Positions 33,118-42,214 of a DNA stretch of 64,000 nt are shown one piece after another. Where the stretch lies: assembly GCF_003696285.1 (NCBI RefSeq), contig NZ_RFFL01000007.1, forward strand, positions 1 to 64,000, read 5' to 3'. The stretch's first letter is position 1. The number at the start of each line of letters is the position of its first letter. A program made the translations under genes and the position numbers. The stretch is from Stutzerimonas nitrititolerans. Its GTDB lineage: Bacteria > Pseudomonadota > Gammaproteobacteria > Pseudomonadales > Pseudomonadaceae. The notes beneath the pieces are model-generated. The model ran no database searches and was not told where the DNA came from. It saw only the letters and a program-made list of their open reading frames with translations.

Positions 33118-34185
33118 TCAGTTGGATGGCGATCCATCGGATGCGGTCACATCATCGCCTCGCTCAGTGGCTCGAGCGCAGACCAATCTGTGCTCGAGCC
33201 GCTCGTGCAACTGCTCCGGAAGATTGTAGCGAACATCCTGCGTGGCACGTCGGATCGCCCACTTGAAGCTTTCCTTCCCCGCACCGCCATGGCTCTTGAC
33301 GACAATCCCCTGCAGCCCAAGAAAGCTGGCTCCGTTGTATTGCGCAGGCCTGAGATCGGCGCGCAACTTGCGCAACAACGGCAATGCCAGCCCACCGACC
33401 AACCGGGCAAGAAGGGATCGTTTGAACAGTAGTTCGACGCGCTCGGACACCATCTGCGCCAGCCCCTCGCTCGACTTGAGCAGGATATTGCCGACGAAAC
33501 CGTCGCAAACCGCGACGTCGACTTCGCCCCGATACAGACCGTCGCCCTCAATGAAGCCTCTGTAGTCGAGATCGGCCTGCTGCAGCAGGGCCGCCGCCTG
33601 CCTGACCTGCTGGTTACCCTTGATGTCCTCCGTCCCCACATTCAGCAGGGCGACCTTGGGGCGCTCCACGCCCAACACCTGCGCCGCCACCGAGCCCATG
33701 ACCGCGAACTGGTAGAGCTGTTCGGCCGTGCAGTCGACATTCGCCCCCAGATCCAGCAGCAGACAGGGATTGGCCCTCGTGGGGATGGCTGTGACCATGG
33801 CAGGCCTGTCGACGCCCGGCAGGGTTTTCAGCACCTGCCGGGCCAGCGCCATCAAGGCTCCGGTGTTACCGGCGCTGACACAGGCCTGCGCCTTGCCATC
33901 GCGCACCAGCTCCAGGGCGATACGCATGGAAGAGCCTGGCTTGCCGCGCAAGGCCTGGGCGGGCCGCTCATGCATGCCAATCGCTTCATCGGCATGAACG
34001 ATCTGCAGACGCGCACGATCGGTCCCCGGGTGCAGGGCAACGATTTCTTCGATAAGGGAGGATTGACCGACGAGGGTCAGATGCAGCGAGGGGATCTCAG
34101 CCAGACACTCGAGACTGGCCGGAACAATGCAGCGAGGACCGAAGTCCCCGCCCATTGCATCGATCGCGATGATCGGAGCGGACAA
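33118..34185 (-). CDS. plsX: phosphate acyltransferase PlsX
   Basis: PlsX makes acyl-phosphate from acyl-ACP and feeds PlsY in phospholipid synthesis. Characteristic segments are [13 protein letters not shown] at the N-terminus, [23 protein letters not shown] and [12 protein letters not shown]. Length is 355 residues, with a short polar C-terminal tail. It starts 3 bp after rpmF in the usual yceD-rpmF-plsX-fabD order. Confidence 0.96.
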   Translation of the reverse strand: MSAPIIAIDAMGGDFGPRCIVPASLECLAEIPSLHLTLVGQSSLIEEIVALHPGTDRARLQIVHADEAIGMHERPAQALRGKPGSSMRIALELVRDGKAQACVSAGNTGALMALARQVLKTLPGVDRPAMVTAIPTRANPCLLLDLGANVDCTAEQLYQFAVMGSVAAQVLGVERPKVALLNVGTEDIKGNQQVRQAAALLQQADLDYRGFIEGDGLYRGEVDVAVCDGFVGNILLKSSEGLAQMVSERVELLFKRSLLARLVGGLALPLLRKLRADLRPAQYNGASFLGLQGIVVKSHGGAGKESFKWAIRRATQDVRYNLPEQLHERLEHRLVCARATERGDDVTASDGSPSN

Positions 34186-34188
34186 GAC

Positions 34189-34371
34189 TTACTCGTCAGC
34201 GCCCTTGTCGATCACTTTACGACCACGGTAGAAACCTTCCGGGGAAACATGGTGGCGCAGGTGAACTTCACCAGTGCTCTTTTCCACGGACAGGGCGTTC
34301 GGCTCGAGCGCGTCGTGCGAACGGCGCATATCGCGGGCGGAACGGGATTTTTTGTTCTGCTGAACAGCCAT
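34189..34371 (-). CDS. rpmF: 50S ribosomal protein L32
   Basis: L32 is a small basic protein of the large subunit. The 60-residue product [20 protein letters not shown] is near-identical to the P. aeruginosa protein as I recall it. It lacks the zinc-binding cysteines found in C+ L32 paralogues. The ATG at 34371 has GGAG 9 bases upstream. Cotranscription with yceD and plsX links translation and lipid synthesis. Confidence 0.97.
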   Translation of the reverse strand: MAVQQNKKSRSARDMRRSHDALEPNALSVEKSTGEVHLRHHVSPEGFYRGRKVIDKGADE

Positions 34372-34383
34372 TGGGATCAACTC

Positions 34384-34911
34384 CTAAACGTTTGGGTCAC
34401 GCTTTAACTGCGCCAGTACGCTGAACGGGTTGGACCGCGATACCTCGTTCTCACTCGGCTCGGGCTCATCGGGCCCAGCCGGCGGCTGGCAAATTTCAGG
34501 GTCATGGAGTGGAACAATCGGAAGAGCGAGCAAGAGCTCCTCTTCAACCAGCGCCAGCAGATCCAGAGGATCCTCTCCCACTTCCAGCACATCGTAGCCC
34601 TTGGGCAGGTGCTGGCTGTTCGCCCCTTCATTCACGACGGCATATTCGCACTCGCTGTGAATGGGTAGAACAACCGGCTCCAGACAACGCTGGCAAATCA
34701 TCGTGACCTCAACATCCAGCTCACTGCGGATAACCACGGTATGCTGTTCGTCGCGCCCGAAATCGAAACGGGCACGCACCACACCCTTGTCGTCCTCGAG
34801 AGGGTCGACAAGCCGCTTCAGCTCAGACAACTGCAGCTCACCCTCAAGGGCAGCCGCGCGGTCAGCGAGCTTGCGCGGATCAACGTGCGGAGGTATCGGT
34901 CCTTTCAACAT
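34384..34911 (-). CDS. yceD: YceD/DUF177 protein (23S rRNA accumulation factor)
   Basis: YceD-family proteins are needed for normal 23S rRNA accumulation in E. coli and plants and are almost always encoded next to rpmF. The 175-residue product has the conserved CxxC (Cys73 and Cys76 in MICQRCLEP) and an acidic C-terminal half with DLLALVEEELLLALPIVP. The start MLKGPIPPHVDPRKLADR matches homologues as I recall them. The promoter -10 box ends only 10 bases before this ATG, so the message may be leaderless or nearly so. Confidence 0.92.
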   Translation of the reverse strand: MLKGPIPPHVDPRKLADRAAALEGELQLSELKRLVDPLEDDKGVVRARFDFGRDEQHTVVIRSELDVEVTMICQRCLEPVVLPIHSECEYAVVNEGANSQHLPKGYDVLEVGEDPLDLLALVEEELLLALPIVPLHDPEICQPPAGPDEPEPSENEVSRSNPFSVLAQLKRDPNV

Positions 34912-34920
34912 AAGCGCGGC

Positions 34921-34949
34921 ATTCTAGGGATGCGCCCCTCGACTGTCAA
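34921..34949 (-). promoter_or_regulatory. yceD-rpmF-plsX promoter
   Basis: On the minus strand, a consensus TTGACA (34949-34944) and TAGAAT (34926-34921) are separated by 17 bp. It is the best -35/-10 pair in the window. The expected transcription start (about 34914) is within 3-4 nt of the yceD ATG. Confidence 0.85.
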
Positions 34950-35015
34950 AGGAATTCAACCCCATAATCGCGCGCTGCCGACCAGCATCAGGCACCTGTA
35001 TATAAAGGAAGGAAA

Positions 35016-35594
35016 ATGCGTCGACTGCTTCTCGCTTCAAGCTCGCCCTATCGACGCGACCTGCTTTCGCGCCTGCAACTGCCTTTCGACTGCTGCGCTC
35101 CGGATATCGACGAAACGGCGTATGCCAACGAGCCGGCCGAGCGCCTGGTACAACGACTTGCCGGCGCGAAAGCCCTGGCACTTGCAGCGAGCCACCCGGA
35201 CCATCTGATCATCGGCTCCGACCAGGTCGCCGTACTGGGTGGCGACATACTGGGCAAGCCGCATACGCTGGAGCGGGCCATGGCGCAGCTGAAAGCCTGC
35301 AGCGGTCACAGCGTCAGCTTTCTCACCGGCCTCGCATTGCTGGACAGCCGAAGCGGCAGGCTGCAGGTCGACTGCGTGCCCTTCACCGTGCATTTCCGGG
35401 AGCTCGACGAAGCGCGCATTGAGCGCTACCTGCGAATCGAACAACCCTACGACTGCGCCGGCAGCTTCAAGGCCGAGGGCCTGGGCATCAGCCTGTTCCG
35501 CTCCACCTCAGGCACCGACGCCACCAGTCTGATCGGCCTGCCACTGATACGACTGGTGGACATGCTGCTCGCAGAGGGCGTGCAGATTCCCTAG
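35016..35594 (+). CDS. maf: Maf-family nucleotide pyrophosphatase
   Basis: Maf proteins hydrolyse non-canonical or modified nucleoside triphosphates; the YceF branch prefers m7GTP. The 192-residue product has LLASSSPYRRDLLSRL at the N-terminus, IGSDQVAVLGG and YDCAGSFKAEGLG. It is divergent from yceD, its usual neighbour, which supports the YceF-type assignment. AAGGAAGG precedes the ATG. It is convergent with sppA. Confidence 0.92.
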   Translation: MRRLLLASSSPYRRDLLSRLQLPFDCCAPDIDETAYANEPAERLVQRLAGAKALALAASHPDHLIIGSDQVAVLGGDILGKPHTLERAMAQLKACSGHSVSFLTGLALLDSRSGRLQVDCVPFTVHFRELDEARIERYLRIEQPYDCAGSFKAEGLGISLFRSTSGTDATSLIGLPLIRLVDMLLAEGVQIP

Positions 35595-35616
35595 CCCTAC
35601 CCTGCAGGGCCATGCC

Positions 35617-36603
35617 TTACCTCAGGGTCGGCCCGGACACACCGACCAGCATCGCCAGCCGCTCGGCCACGCTCGCACCCAGCTTCTTGGTGAAGCGATC
35701 CAGCGGCGAATCCTTGACGGTGAAGTCGACCATCTCCTCCTCGCCAATCACCTCCCGGGCGACATGACTGGCACTGCCCAGGCCATCGATCAGACCCAGT
35801 TCGAGCGCCTGCTCGCCGGACCAGATCAGCCCCGAGAACAACTCCGGATGCTCGGCATCCTGCAGGCGGTCGCCGCGCCCCTTCTTCACGCTGTCGATGA
35901 ACTGCCGATGCGTCGTGGCCAGCACCCCCTCCCAGAACTCGGTCTCTTCCCGCTTCTCGGGCTGGAAGGGATCGAGAAACGCCTTGTGCTCGCCGGAAGT
36001 ATAGACGCGCCGCTCGACACCCAGTTTTTCCAGGGTATCGACAAAACCGAAGGTCGCCGCAGTCACGCCTATGGAGCCCACCAGACTGGACTTGTCGGCG
36101 TAGATCTCATCCGCCGCGCTCGCGATGTAATAGGCACCCGAGGCACCGAGGTCGGTAATCACTGCATAGACTTTGATCGCCGGATACTCGGCGCGCAGGC
36201 GGCCGATCTCGTCGTAGATGTAGCCGGACTGCACCGGACTGCCGCCCGGACTGTTGATCCGCAGCACCACGCCCTTGGTGTTGGCATCCTCGAAAGCGGC
36301 CCGCAATGCGCCCACCACCTTGTCCGCACTCGCCGATTCCTCGTCGGCGATCATGCCCCGCACATTGATGATGGCGGTATGTCCACTGCTGCTGGCGGCC
36401 TTGTCGCCACCCAATTGCAGCATCGGCGTGAACAATGCCAGCGCGCCGAACAGATAGATGAAGGTCAACAGCTTGAAGAAGATCCCCCAGCGCCGGGCGC
36501 GACGCTGTTCCTGAACACCAGCAAGCAGAGTCTTTTCGAGCAGCCTCCAGCTGCTGCGCTCTTCCTTATCCTCGCCAACCGGCGCTTTCCACTCATCCGA
36601 CAT
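35617..36603 (-). CDS. sppA: signal peptide peptidase SppA, short form
   Basis: SppA-type S49 proteases degrade cleaved signal peptides in the membrane. The 328-residue short form has one membrane helix (about 41-60). A periplasmic catalytic domain carries the predicted Ser155 (GASGAYYIAS) and Lys207 (SGEHKAFLDP), spaced 52 residues apart as in other short SppA proteins. The ATG at 36603 (GAGG upstream) overlaps the end of gph by 11 bp. Confidence 0.93.
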   Translation of the reverse strand: MSDEWKAPVGEDKEERSSWRLLEKTLLAGVQEQRRARRWGIFFKLLTFIYLFGALALFTPMLQLGGDKAASSSGHTAIINVRGMIADEESASADKVVGALRAAFEDANTKGVVLRINSPGGSPVQSGYIYDEIGRLRAEYPAIKVYAVITDLGASGAYYIASAADEIYADKSSLVGSIGVTAATFGFVDTLEKLGVERRVYTSGEHKAFLDPFQPEKREETEFWEGVLATTHRQFIDSVKKGRGDRLQDAEHPELFSGLIWSGEQALELGLIDGLGSASHVAREVIGEEEMVDFTVKDSPLDRFTKKLGASVAERLAMLVGVSGPTLR

Positions 36604-37276
36604 AATCAACCTCAGCGATACTCACGGAGCCCAGCCAGTCGCCGATCTCCGAAAACTCATTCACGACCAGGCGCGGAGAACACGCCAGCAATGTTTCGAC
36701 AGGTTGCGCACCATAGGTGACAGCCACGCTATCCAGTCCCGCTCGATTGGCCATCTGCAGGTCGAAAATCGAATCACCGACCATCAATGCGCGCTCGGGC
36801 CGCACACCGCAGTGAGCCAGGATTTCATGGATCATCAGCGGATCCGGCTTGCTTGCCGTTTCGTCCGCACAACGGGTGATATCGAAGAAATCCTCCCACC
36901 CCTGCGCCACCAACGCCCGATCGAGACCGGTCCGACCTTTTCCAGTGGCCACCGCGAGAACGTGCCCACGCTCGCGGAGTGCCTGCAAGGTCTGCGCGAC
37001 ACCCGGGTACAGGACCGCAGGCTCCGTCTCGAGCGTCAGATAGTGTTCACCATAAGCACGACGAAAAACCTCGACCACCTTCGGATCCGTTACATCCGGG
37101 TACAACGAAGCGATCGCCTCCGGCATCGCCAACCCGATGATGCCGCGTACCCGCGCCTCGTCCCTCCTGGGCAGACCACAGACATCCGCCGCCATGCCAA
37201 TGGATTCGACGATGCGTCCGATGGAGTCGACCAGAGTTCCATCCCAGTCGAAAATCAGAACCTCATAGTCACTCAA
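36593..37276 (-). CDS. HAD-family phosphatase (Gph-like)
   Basis: A haloacid dehalogenase-type hydrolase related to phosphoglycolate phosphatase. The nucleophile motif [10 protein letters not shown] gives Asp10 and Asp12, a cap domain follows, and [12 protein letters not shown] is motif IV. The only start that fits homologues is a TTG at 37276 ([13 protein letters not shown]), with GGGGA about 6 bases upstream, overlapping the rluC stop by 8 bp. Substrate is not certain. The rluC-HAD-sppA order is conserved in Pseudomonas. Length is 227 residues. Confidence 0.88.
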   Translation of the reverse strand: MSDYEVLIFDWDGTLVDSIGRIVESIGMAADVCGLPRRDEARVRGIIGLAMPEAIASLYPDVTDPKVVEVFRRAYGEHYLTLETEPAVLYPGVAQTLQALRERGHVLAVATGKGRTGLDRALVAQGWEDFFDITRCADETASKPDPLMIHEILAHCGVRPERALMVGDSIFDLQMANRAGLDSVAVTYGAQPVETLLACSPRLVVNEFSEIGDWLGSVSIAEVDYVG

Positions 37277-38222
37277 CGAGCTTCCCCAGTGTCTGCGACC
37301 AGACCTCATCGACCGGCGCCTCGAGATTGAGTTCGCCACCATCCGGCAACGGCACCTTCAACCCATAGGCATGCAGGAACAGCCGCTTGCCGCCCAGCTC
37401 GCGGATCTCGCGGGAAAAGTCTTCATCGCCATATTTGCTGTCGCCGGCGATGGCGTGCCCCGCATGCCGGGCATGCACTCGGATCTGGTGGGTTCGCCCG
37501 GTGACCGGCCTGGCCTCGACGAGCGTGGCGAAATCACCGAAACGTCGCAGCACGCGAAACAGGGTCAGGGCCTCCTTGCCTTCGTCGGTCACTTCTACCA
37601 TGCGCTCACCGGAGCGCAGCGTATTTTTCAACAAGGGCGCACTGACCTGCTTCTTGCCGGTTTCCCAGCGACCACGCACCAGGGCCATGTAGCGCTTGTC
37701 GACCCCGTCACCACGCAGCTCTTGGTGCAGATGGCGGAGCATACTGCGCTTCTTGGCGACCATGAGCAGCCCGGAGGTATCGCGATCGAGGCGATGCACC
37801 AACTCCAACTCCTTGGCATCGGGCCGCAACTGGCGTAACGCCTCGATCACGCCATAGCTGAGGCCGCTGCCGCCATGCACGGCGATACCGGCCGGTTTGT
37901 TGAGCACGATCAACGCCTTGTCCTCGTAGACAATCGCCGCCTCCAGGCGCTCGAGCAGGCCCTGCGCCAGCGGCGCGGGCTCGTCGCGCTCGGCCAGCCG
38001 CAGCGGCGGAACGCGCACAAGGTCCCCCGCCTGCAGCTTGTACTCGGGCTTGATCCGCCCTTTATTGACCCTCACCTCACCCTTGCGCAAGATGCGGTAA
38101 ATCAGGGTCTTGGGCACACCCTTGAGCTGATTGCGAAGAAAATTGTCGATACGCTGGCCGGCAAACTCCGGCGACACCTCGAGCATTTGCACGCTGGAGG
38201 CCTGAGAAGGGGTATTGGTCAT
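37269..38222 (-). CDS. rluC: 23S rRNA pseudouridine synthase RluC
   Basis: RluC makes pseudouridines 955, 2504 and 2580 in 23S rRNA. An N-terminal S4 domain (about 22-85) precedes the RluA-type catalytic domain, with the catalytic aspartate Asp146 in [23 protein letters not shown] and [11 protein letters not shown] are also clear. Length is 317 residues. It is divergent from rne, the conserved arrangement. Confidence 0.95.
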   Translation of the reverse strand: MTNTPSQASSVQMLEVSPEFAGQRIDNFLRNQLKGVPKTLIYRILRKGEVRVNKGRIKPEYKLQAGDLVRVPPLRLAERDEPAPLAQGLLERLEAAIVYEDKALIVLNKPAGIAVHGGSGLSYGVIEALRQLRPDAKELELVHRLDRDTSGLLMVAKKRSMLRHLHQELRGDGVDKRYMALVRGRWETGKKQVSAPLLKNTLRSGERMVEVTDEGKEALTLFRVLRRFGDFATLVEARPVTGRTHQIRVHARHAGHAIAGDSKYGDEDFSREIRELGGKRLFLHAYGLKVPLPDGGELNLEAPVDEVWSQTLGKLVE

Positions 38223-38248
38223 CGCGGCATGATAGCAATTCCACCGAT

Positions 38249-38277
38249 TTGAAGCACTTGGGCATTGCTGTTATAGT
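38249..38277 (+). promoter_or_regulatory. predicted rne promoter
   Basis: TTGAAG (38249-38254) and TATAGT (38272-38277) are 17 bp apart, facing rne. A start near 38284 gives a leader of about 630 nt. Confidence 0.7.
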
Positions 38278-38283
38278 CGCGAA

Positions 38284-38915
38284 CGCCGCCAAAAGCGGCC
38301 AGGCCGCGAATGCCAGCGATACCGCCATTCCGGCTCAGCAAAATGTACAGGACGTGAGGCCGTCCGACGGAGCTTCCTTCTCATTGCGGTGAAGCCCCGA
38401 AACAAGCCTTGAAGACATGATGCGTGCCCCCGCTGGGGAATCGCGACAATCGATAACCCGCTCCCGGATTCGACGAGCGGCACCCGATTTTCAAAGTATG
38501 AGTGTTGGGTGGAGATGCACAGTCATCGGAATGCGTAGCAAAGGCTTTCACAGACGCTTCATTCCGTCCGCTACCGATGGCTGATTCCTCCTCCCAAGGG
38601 TTTTTTGTACGAAAGGCCAGCCCAAACGAAGGTTAGGCAAGGCGAAAGCCGGCGAGTAGGCGCAACGGCTTGTAACGAGCAGTCCAGGCCGGTTTCTACG
38701 CACATTTCCGGTGCGCAGGCGCTTTCGTGCATTACCCCAGTAGTGCTGCTGTTCCGACAGCAAGCAGGAGATGTCGTCGCGACGCCGGCCGTACTGGCCC
38801 TACATCGCTGGACACTGGAGTGCCTTACAACCATTCCTGACTCACCTGACACCGACTGCGAGAGTCGTGTGTGCCGAACGCCGTTTCCCGATGCCATGGA
38901 AACCGACGGTACTAC
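38284..38915 (+). promoter_or_regulatory. long rne 5' leader (RNase E autoregulation region)
   Basis: There is no supported gene in these 630 bases; open frames here lack homology and ribosome-binding sites. A hairpin (38285-38299, 5-bp stem with a CAAAA loop) lies at the predicted 5' end. Further inverted repeats occur around 38530-38562 and 38740-38762. Long rne leaders mediate autoregulation in E. coli, and a Pseudomonas-specific structured element called rne-II has been described in this position. I infer, but cannot verify, that this is it. Confidence 0.6.
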
Positions 38916-41900
38916 ATGAAAAGAATGCTAATTAACGCAACTCAGCCTGAAGAGTTGCGTGTCGCACTGGTCGATGGTCAACGCCTGTTCGATCTCGATA
39001 TCGAGTCCGGCGCTCGCGAGCAGAAGAAAGCCAACATCTATAAAGGCAAGATCACTCGCGTCGAACCCAGCCTGGAAGCGGCCTTCGTCGATTTCGGCTC
39101 CGACCGTCACGGCTTCCTCCCCCTCAAGGAAATTTCCCGCGAATACTTCAAGAAGACACCCGAAGGTCGCGTGAACATCAAGGACGTCCTGAGCGAAGGC
39201 CAGGAAGTCATCGTCCAGGTCGAGAAAGAAGAGCGTGGCAACAAGGGCGCAGCCCTGACCACCTTCATCAGCCTGGCCGGCCGTTACCTGGTGCTGATGC
39301 CCAACAACCCTCGTGCCGGTGGCATTTCGCGGCGCATCGAAGGCGAGGAGCGCAACGAACTGCGCGAGGCGCTGAACGGCCTGAACATTCCCGCCGACAT
39401 GGGCCTGATCGTTCGCACCGCCGGCCTGGGCCGTTCCAGCGAAGAGATGCAGTGGGACCTCGACTACCTGCTGCAGCTGTGGAGCGCAGTCAAGGAAGCC
39501 TCGGCCGAGCGCCAGGCGCCCTTCCTGATCTACCAGGAATCCAATGTCATCATCCGCGCCATTCGCGATTACCTGCGCCAGGACATCGGCGAAGTCCTGA
39601 TCGACAGCGTGGAAGCCCAGAACGAAGCACTGAGCTTCATCCAGCAGGTCATGCCGCAGTACGCCAGCAAGATCAAGCTGTACGAAGACAGCGTACCGCT
39701 GTTCAACCGCTTCCAGATCGAGAGCCAGATCGAAACCGCCTTCCAGCGCGAGGTGAAGCTGCCCTCCGGTGGCTCCCTGGTCATCGACCCGACCGAAGCC
39801 CTGGTCTCCATCGACATCAACTCGGCGCGCGCCACCAAAGGCGGCGACATCGAGGAAACCGCACTGCAGACCAACCTGGAAGCCGCCGAGGAAATCGCGC
39901 GCCAGTTGCGCCTGCGCGACATCGGCGGCCTGATCGTCATCGACTTCATCGACATGACCCCGGCCAAGAACCAGCGCGCCGTGGAAGAGAAAATGCGTGA
40001 AGCGCTGGAAGCCGACCGCGCGCGCATCCAGGTCGGCCGTATTTCGCGCTTCGGCCTGCTGGAGATGTCCCGTCAGCGCCTGCGTCCGTCGCTCGGCGAA
40101 ACCAGCGGCATCGTCTGCCCGCGCTGTAACGGCCAGGGCATCATCCGCGACGTCGAGTCGCTGTCGCTGGCGATCCTGCGCCTGATCGAGGAAGAAGCCC
40201 TCAAGGACCGCACCGCCGAAGTCCGCGCCCGTGTGCCCTTCCAAGTCGCCGCCTTCCTGCTCAATGAAAAGCGCAACGCCATCACCAAGATCGAACTGCG
40301 CACCCGCGCGCGGATCTTCATCCTGCCGGATGACCACCTGGAAACACCGCACTTCGAAGTGCAGCGCCTGCGCGATGACAGCCCGGAAATCATGGCCGGC
40401 CAAGCCAGCTACGAGATGAGCCAGACCGAAGCCGAAGACGCTCAGCCAGCGGCCTCGACCCGCACCCTGGTTCGTCAGGAAGCGGCCGTGAAGACCGCAC
40501 CACACCGCACCGCACCGGCCCCCACTCCCGCGCCCACTGCCAGCAGCGCAGCACCGGCTGCGCAGGAACCCAGCCTGTTCAAGGGCCTGGTCAAGTCGCT
40601 GGTCGGCCTGTTCGCCGGAAAGGCGGAAGAACCCACCGCGGAAGTCGAGAAGAAAACCTCCAGCAGCAGCCGCGCGCCGCGTAACGACGAACGCCGTAGC
40701 GGTCGCCAGCAGAACCGCCGCCGCGATACCCGAGGCGCTCGCGACGAGGAGCGCAAGCCGCGGGAAGAGCGCGCACCTCGCGCCGAACGCCAGCCACGTG
40801 AGGAACGTGCCCCGCGCGAGGAGCGTCAGCCGCGTCAACGCGAAGAGCGCAAGCCACGTGAGCAGCTCGAAACGAACGACGCCCAGCCACAAGCCCGCCG
40901 TGAACGCGCACCCCGCGAGGAGCGTCAGCCACGCGAAGAGCGCAAGCGTGAACTGCGTGCGCCCCTCGATGAGGTCGTCGATAACGTACAGGCGCCGAGC
41001 GAAGAAAGCGTCGAGCGCAAGCCTCGTCAGCCGCGTGAAGAACGCAAGCCGCGCAACGAGCAGAACCTGAACGAAGAAGTGCAGCAGACAGAAGAAGCGG
41101 CCGAGAACGCTCAGAACGAGCAGGATGCAGCCGAAGGCGGCGATCGTCCGCGTCGCCGCTCGCGTGGCCAGCGTCGCCGCAGCAACCGTCGTGATCGTCA
41201 GCGCGATGCCAATGGCAACGAGATCGAAGGCGAAAACGATGCAGAAGAGGTGGCGAACGCGGTCAGCGAGAGCAACGCACCCGTCAAGTCCGAGCAGGTA
41301 GCCATCGCCTCGACTGCCGCGGCGCTTGCGGCCAACACGGCCGATACCGAGCCAGCCACTGAGGCGCCGGTAGTCGAAGCCGAGCCAGCGGTACAGGCAC
41401 CGACCGAGACGATCGAGGAGGCGGTGACAGCAGCACCGGCTGAACAGGCCAAGCCTGAAGCAGCGGCAGAAGAACCCACCGCTGCGATCCCGGCTGCCCA
41501 GGCGCCGGTGCAAGAGCCGGCGCCGAGCGAGCCTGCAGCTGAAGCCGTGGTGGCGCCAGTGGTTGCAACTGCCGAACCTGCCGTTGTCGAGCCGGCGCCC
41601 GTAGCGCCAGCCCAACCAGCTGCTCCGGCACCGGGACTGACGCCTTCGGGCCGTGCTCCGAACGATCCACGCGAAGTGCGTCGCCGTCGCCGCGAGGAAG
41701 AGCGCCTGGCCAAGGAAGCTGCTGAAGCCGAGGCCAAGGCCGCCGCTGCCGTCACCGAGGCGCCGGCCGAGGTCGCGCAGCCGCTGGCCAGTCCAGAAAT
41801 CGTTGCCAGCGAGCCTGCCGCCAGCCATGCGCCAATCGAGCAGCCGCTGGAAAACACTCCAACTGCCAGCCTGGAAGAGCCCACCGCTGCGCAGACCGAG

Positions 41901-42002
41901 GAACAGCTCAGCGAGGCCGCTGCAGCCACGGCGCAGACCGAGCCGGCCGCTAGCCAGGAACCCGAGGTGAAGGCTGACGACGAGGAGAATCGCCAGCGCT
42001 GA
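38916..42002 (+). CDS. rne: ribonuclease E
   Basis: RNase E starts most mRNA decay and processes rRNA and tRNA. Residues 1-510 are the catalytic half: an S1 domain (about 37-120), DIN and DFIDM motifs with the metal-binding aspartates, and the zinc-link CPRC at 401-404. Residues 510-1028 are disordered: a short amphipathic segment ([16 protein letters not shown]), an Arg/Glu-rich block of REERxPR-like repeats (about 585-715), then Ala/Pro/Glu-rich sequence. [21 protein letters not shown] motif lies around 911-930. I chose the ATG at 38916 ([10 protein letters not shown]). A hairpin terminator follows. Confidence 0.98.
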   Translation: MKRMLINATQPEELRVALVDGQRLFDLDIESGAREQKKANIYKGKITRVEPSLEAAFVDFGSDRHGFLPLKEISREYFKKTPEGRVNIKDVLSEGQEVIVQVEKEERGNKGAALTTFISLAGRYLVLMPNNPRAGGISRRIEGEERNELREALNGLNIPADMGLIVRTAGLGRSSEEMQWDLDYLLQLWSAVKEASAERQAPFLIYQESNVIIRAIRDYLRQDIGEVLIDSVEAQNEALSFIQQVMPQYASKIKLYEDSVPLFNRFQIESQIETAFQREVKLPSGGSLVIDPTEALVSIDINSARATKGGDIEETALQTNLEAAEEIARQLRLRDIGGLIVIDFIDMTPAKNQRAVEEKMREALEADRARIQVGRISRFGLLEMSRQRLRPSLGETSGIVCPRCNGQGIIRDVESLSLAILRLIEEEALKDRTAEVRARVPFQVAAFLLNEKRNAITKIELRTRARIFILPDDHLETPHFEVQRLRDDSPEIMAGQASYEMSQTEAEDAQPAASTRTLVRQEAAVKTAPHRTAPAPTPAPTASSAAPAAQEPSLFKGLVKSLVGLFAGKAEEPTAEVEKKTSSSSRAPRNDERRSGRQQNRRRDTRGARDEERKPREERAPRAERQPREERAPREERQPRQREERKPREQLETNDAQPQARRERAPREERQPREERKRELRAPLDEVVDNVQAPSEESVERKPRQPREERKPRNEQNLNEEVQQTEEAAENAQNEQDAAEGGDRPRRRSRGQRRRSNRRDRQRDANGNEIEGENDAEEVANAVSESNAPVKSEQVAIASTAAALAANTADTEPATEAPVVEAEPAVQAPTETIEEAVTAAPAEQAKPEAAAEEPTAAIPAAQAPVQEPAPSEPAAEAVVAPVVATAEPAVVEPAPVAPAQPAAPAPGLTPSGRAPNDPREVRRRRREEERLAKEAAEAEAKAAAAVTEAPAEVAQPLASPEIVASEPAASHAPIEQPLENTPTASLEEPTAAQTEEQLSEAAAATAQTEPAASQEPEVKADDEENRQR

Positions 42003-42047
42003 AGCGCGGCGTAGATGAAAAGGATGCTGCGGCATCCTGATCGCTGA

Positions 42048-42080
42048 CATAACCCCGCCCCCATGGCGGGGTTATGTCTT
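42048..42080 (+). terminator. rne terminator
   Basis: A 12-bp perfect stem (42048-42059 with 42065-42076) is followed by TCTTT, 45 bp after the rne stop. A smaller hairpin (42021-42038) precedes it. Confidence 0.8.
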
Positions 42081-42214
42081 TCAGGGATGTGATCAGCACA
42101 TCGCCTGATCGACTCCACTTCTCAAGACGACCAAGGCAGCGTTTGCCAAACACATCGCCGGCGACCGAACATGGACGGCTCAGTAAATCCCGCCCGATCG
42201 TTCAAGGACGCCGA

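Noticed and set aside
38605-38919. A 104-codon frame within the rne leader
   Set aside because: It ends at the rne start codon, has no ribosome-binding site or family features, and leader RNAs here are expected to be non-coding.
40757-41070. Direct repeats that might look like a CRISPR or minisatellite
   Set aside because: They are coding repeats for REER-type motifs in RNase E; unit lengths vary and there are no unique spacers.
38928-42050. A 1040-codon open frame antisense to the whole rne gene
   Set aside because: It mirrors rne codon structure in GC-rich DNA, is full of low-complexity Leu/Arg/Gly runs, and has no recognisable domain. Rne itself is unmistakable.
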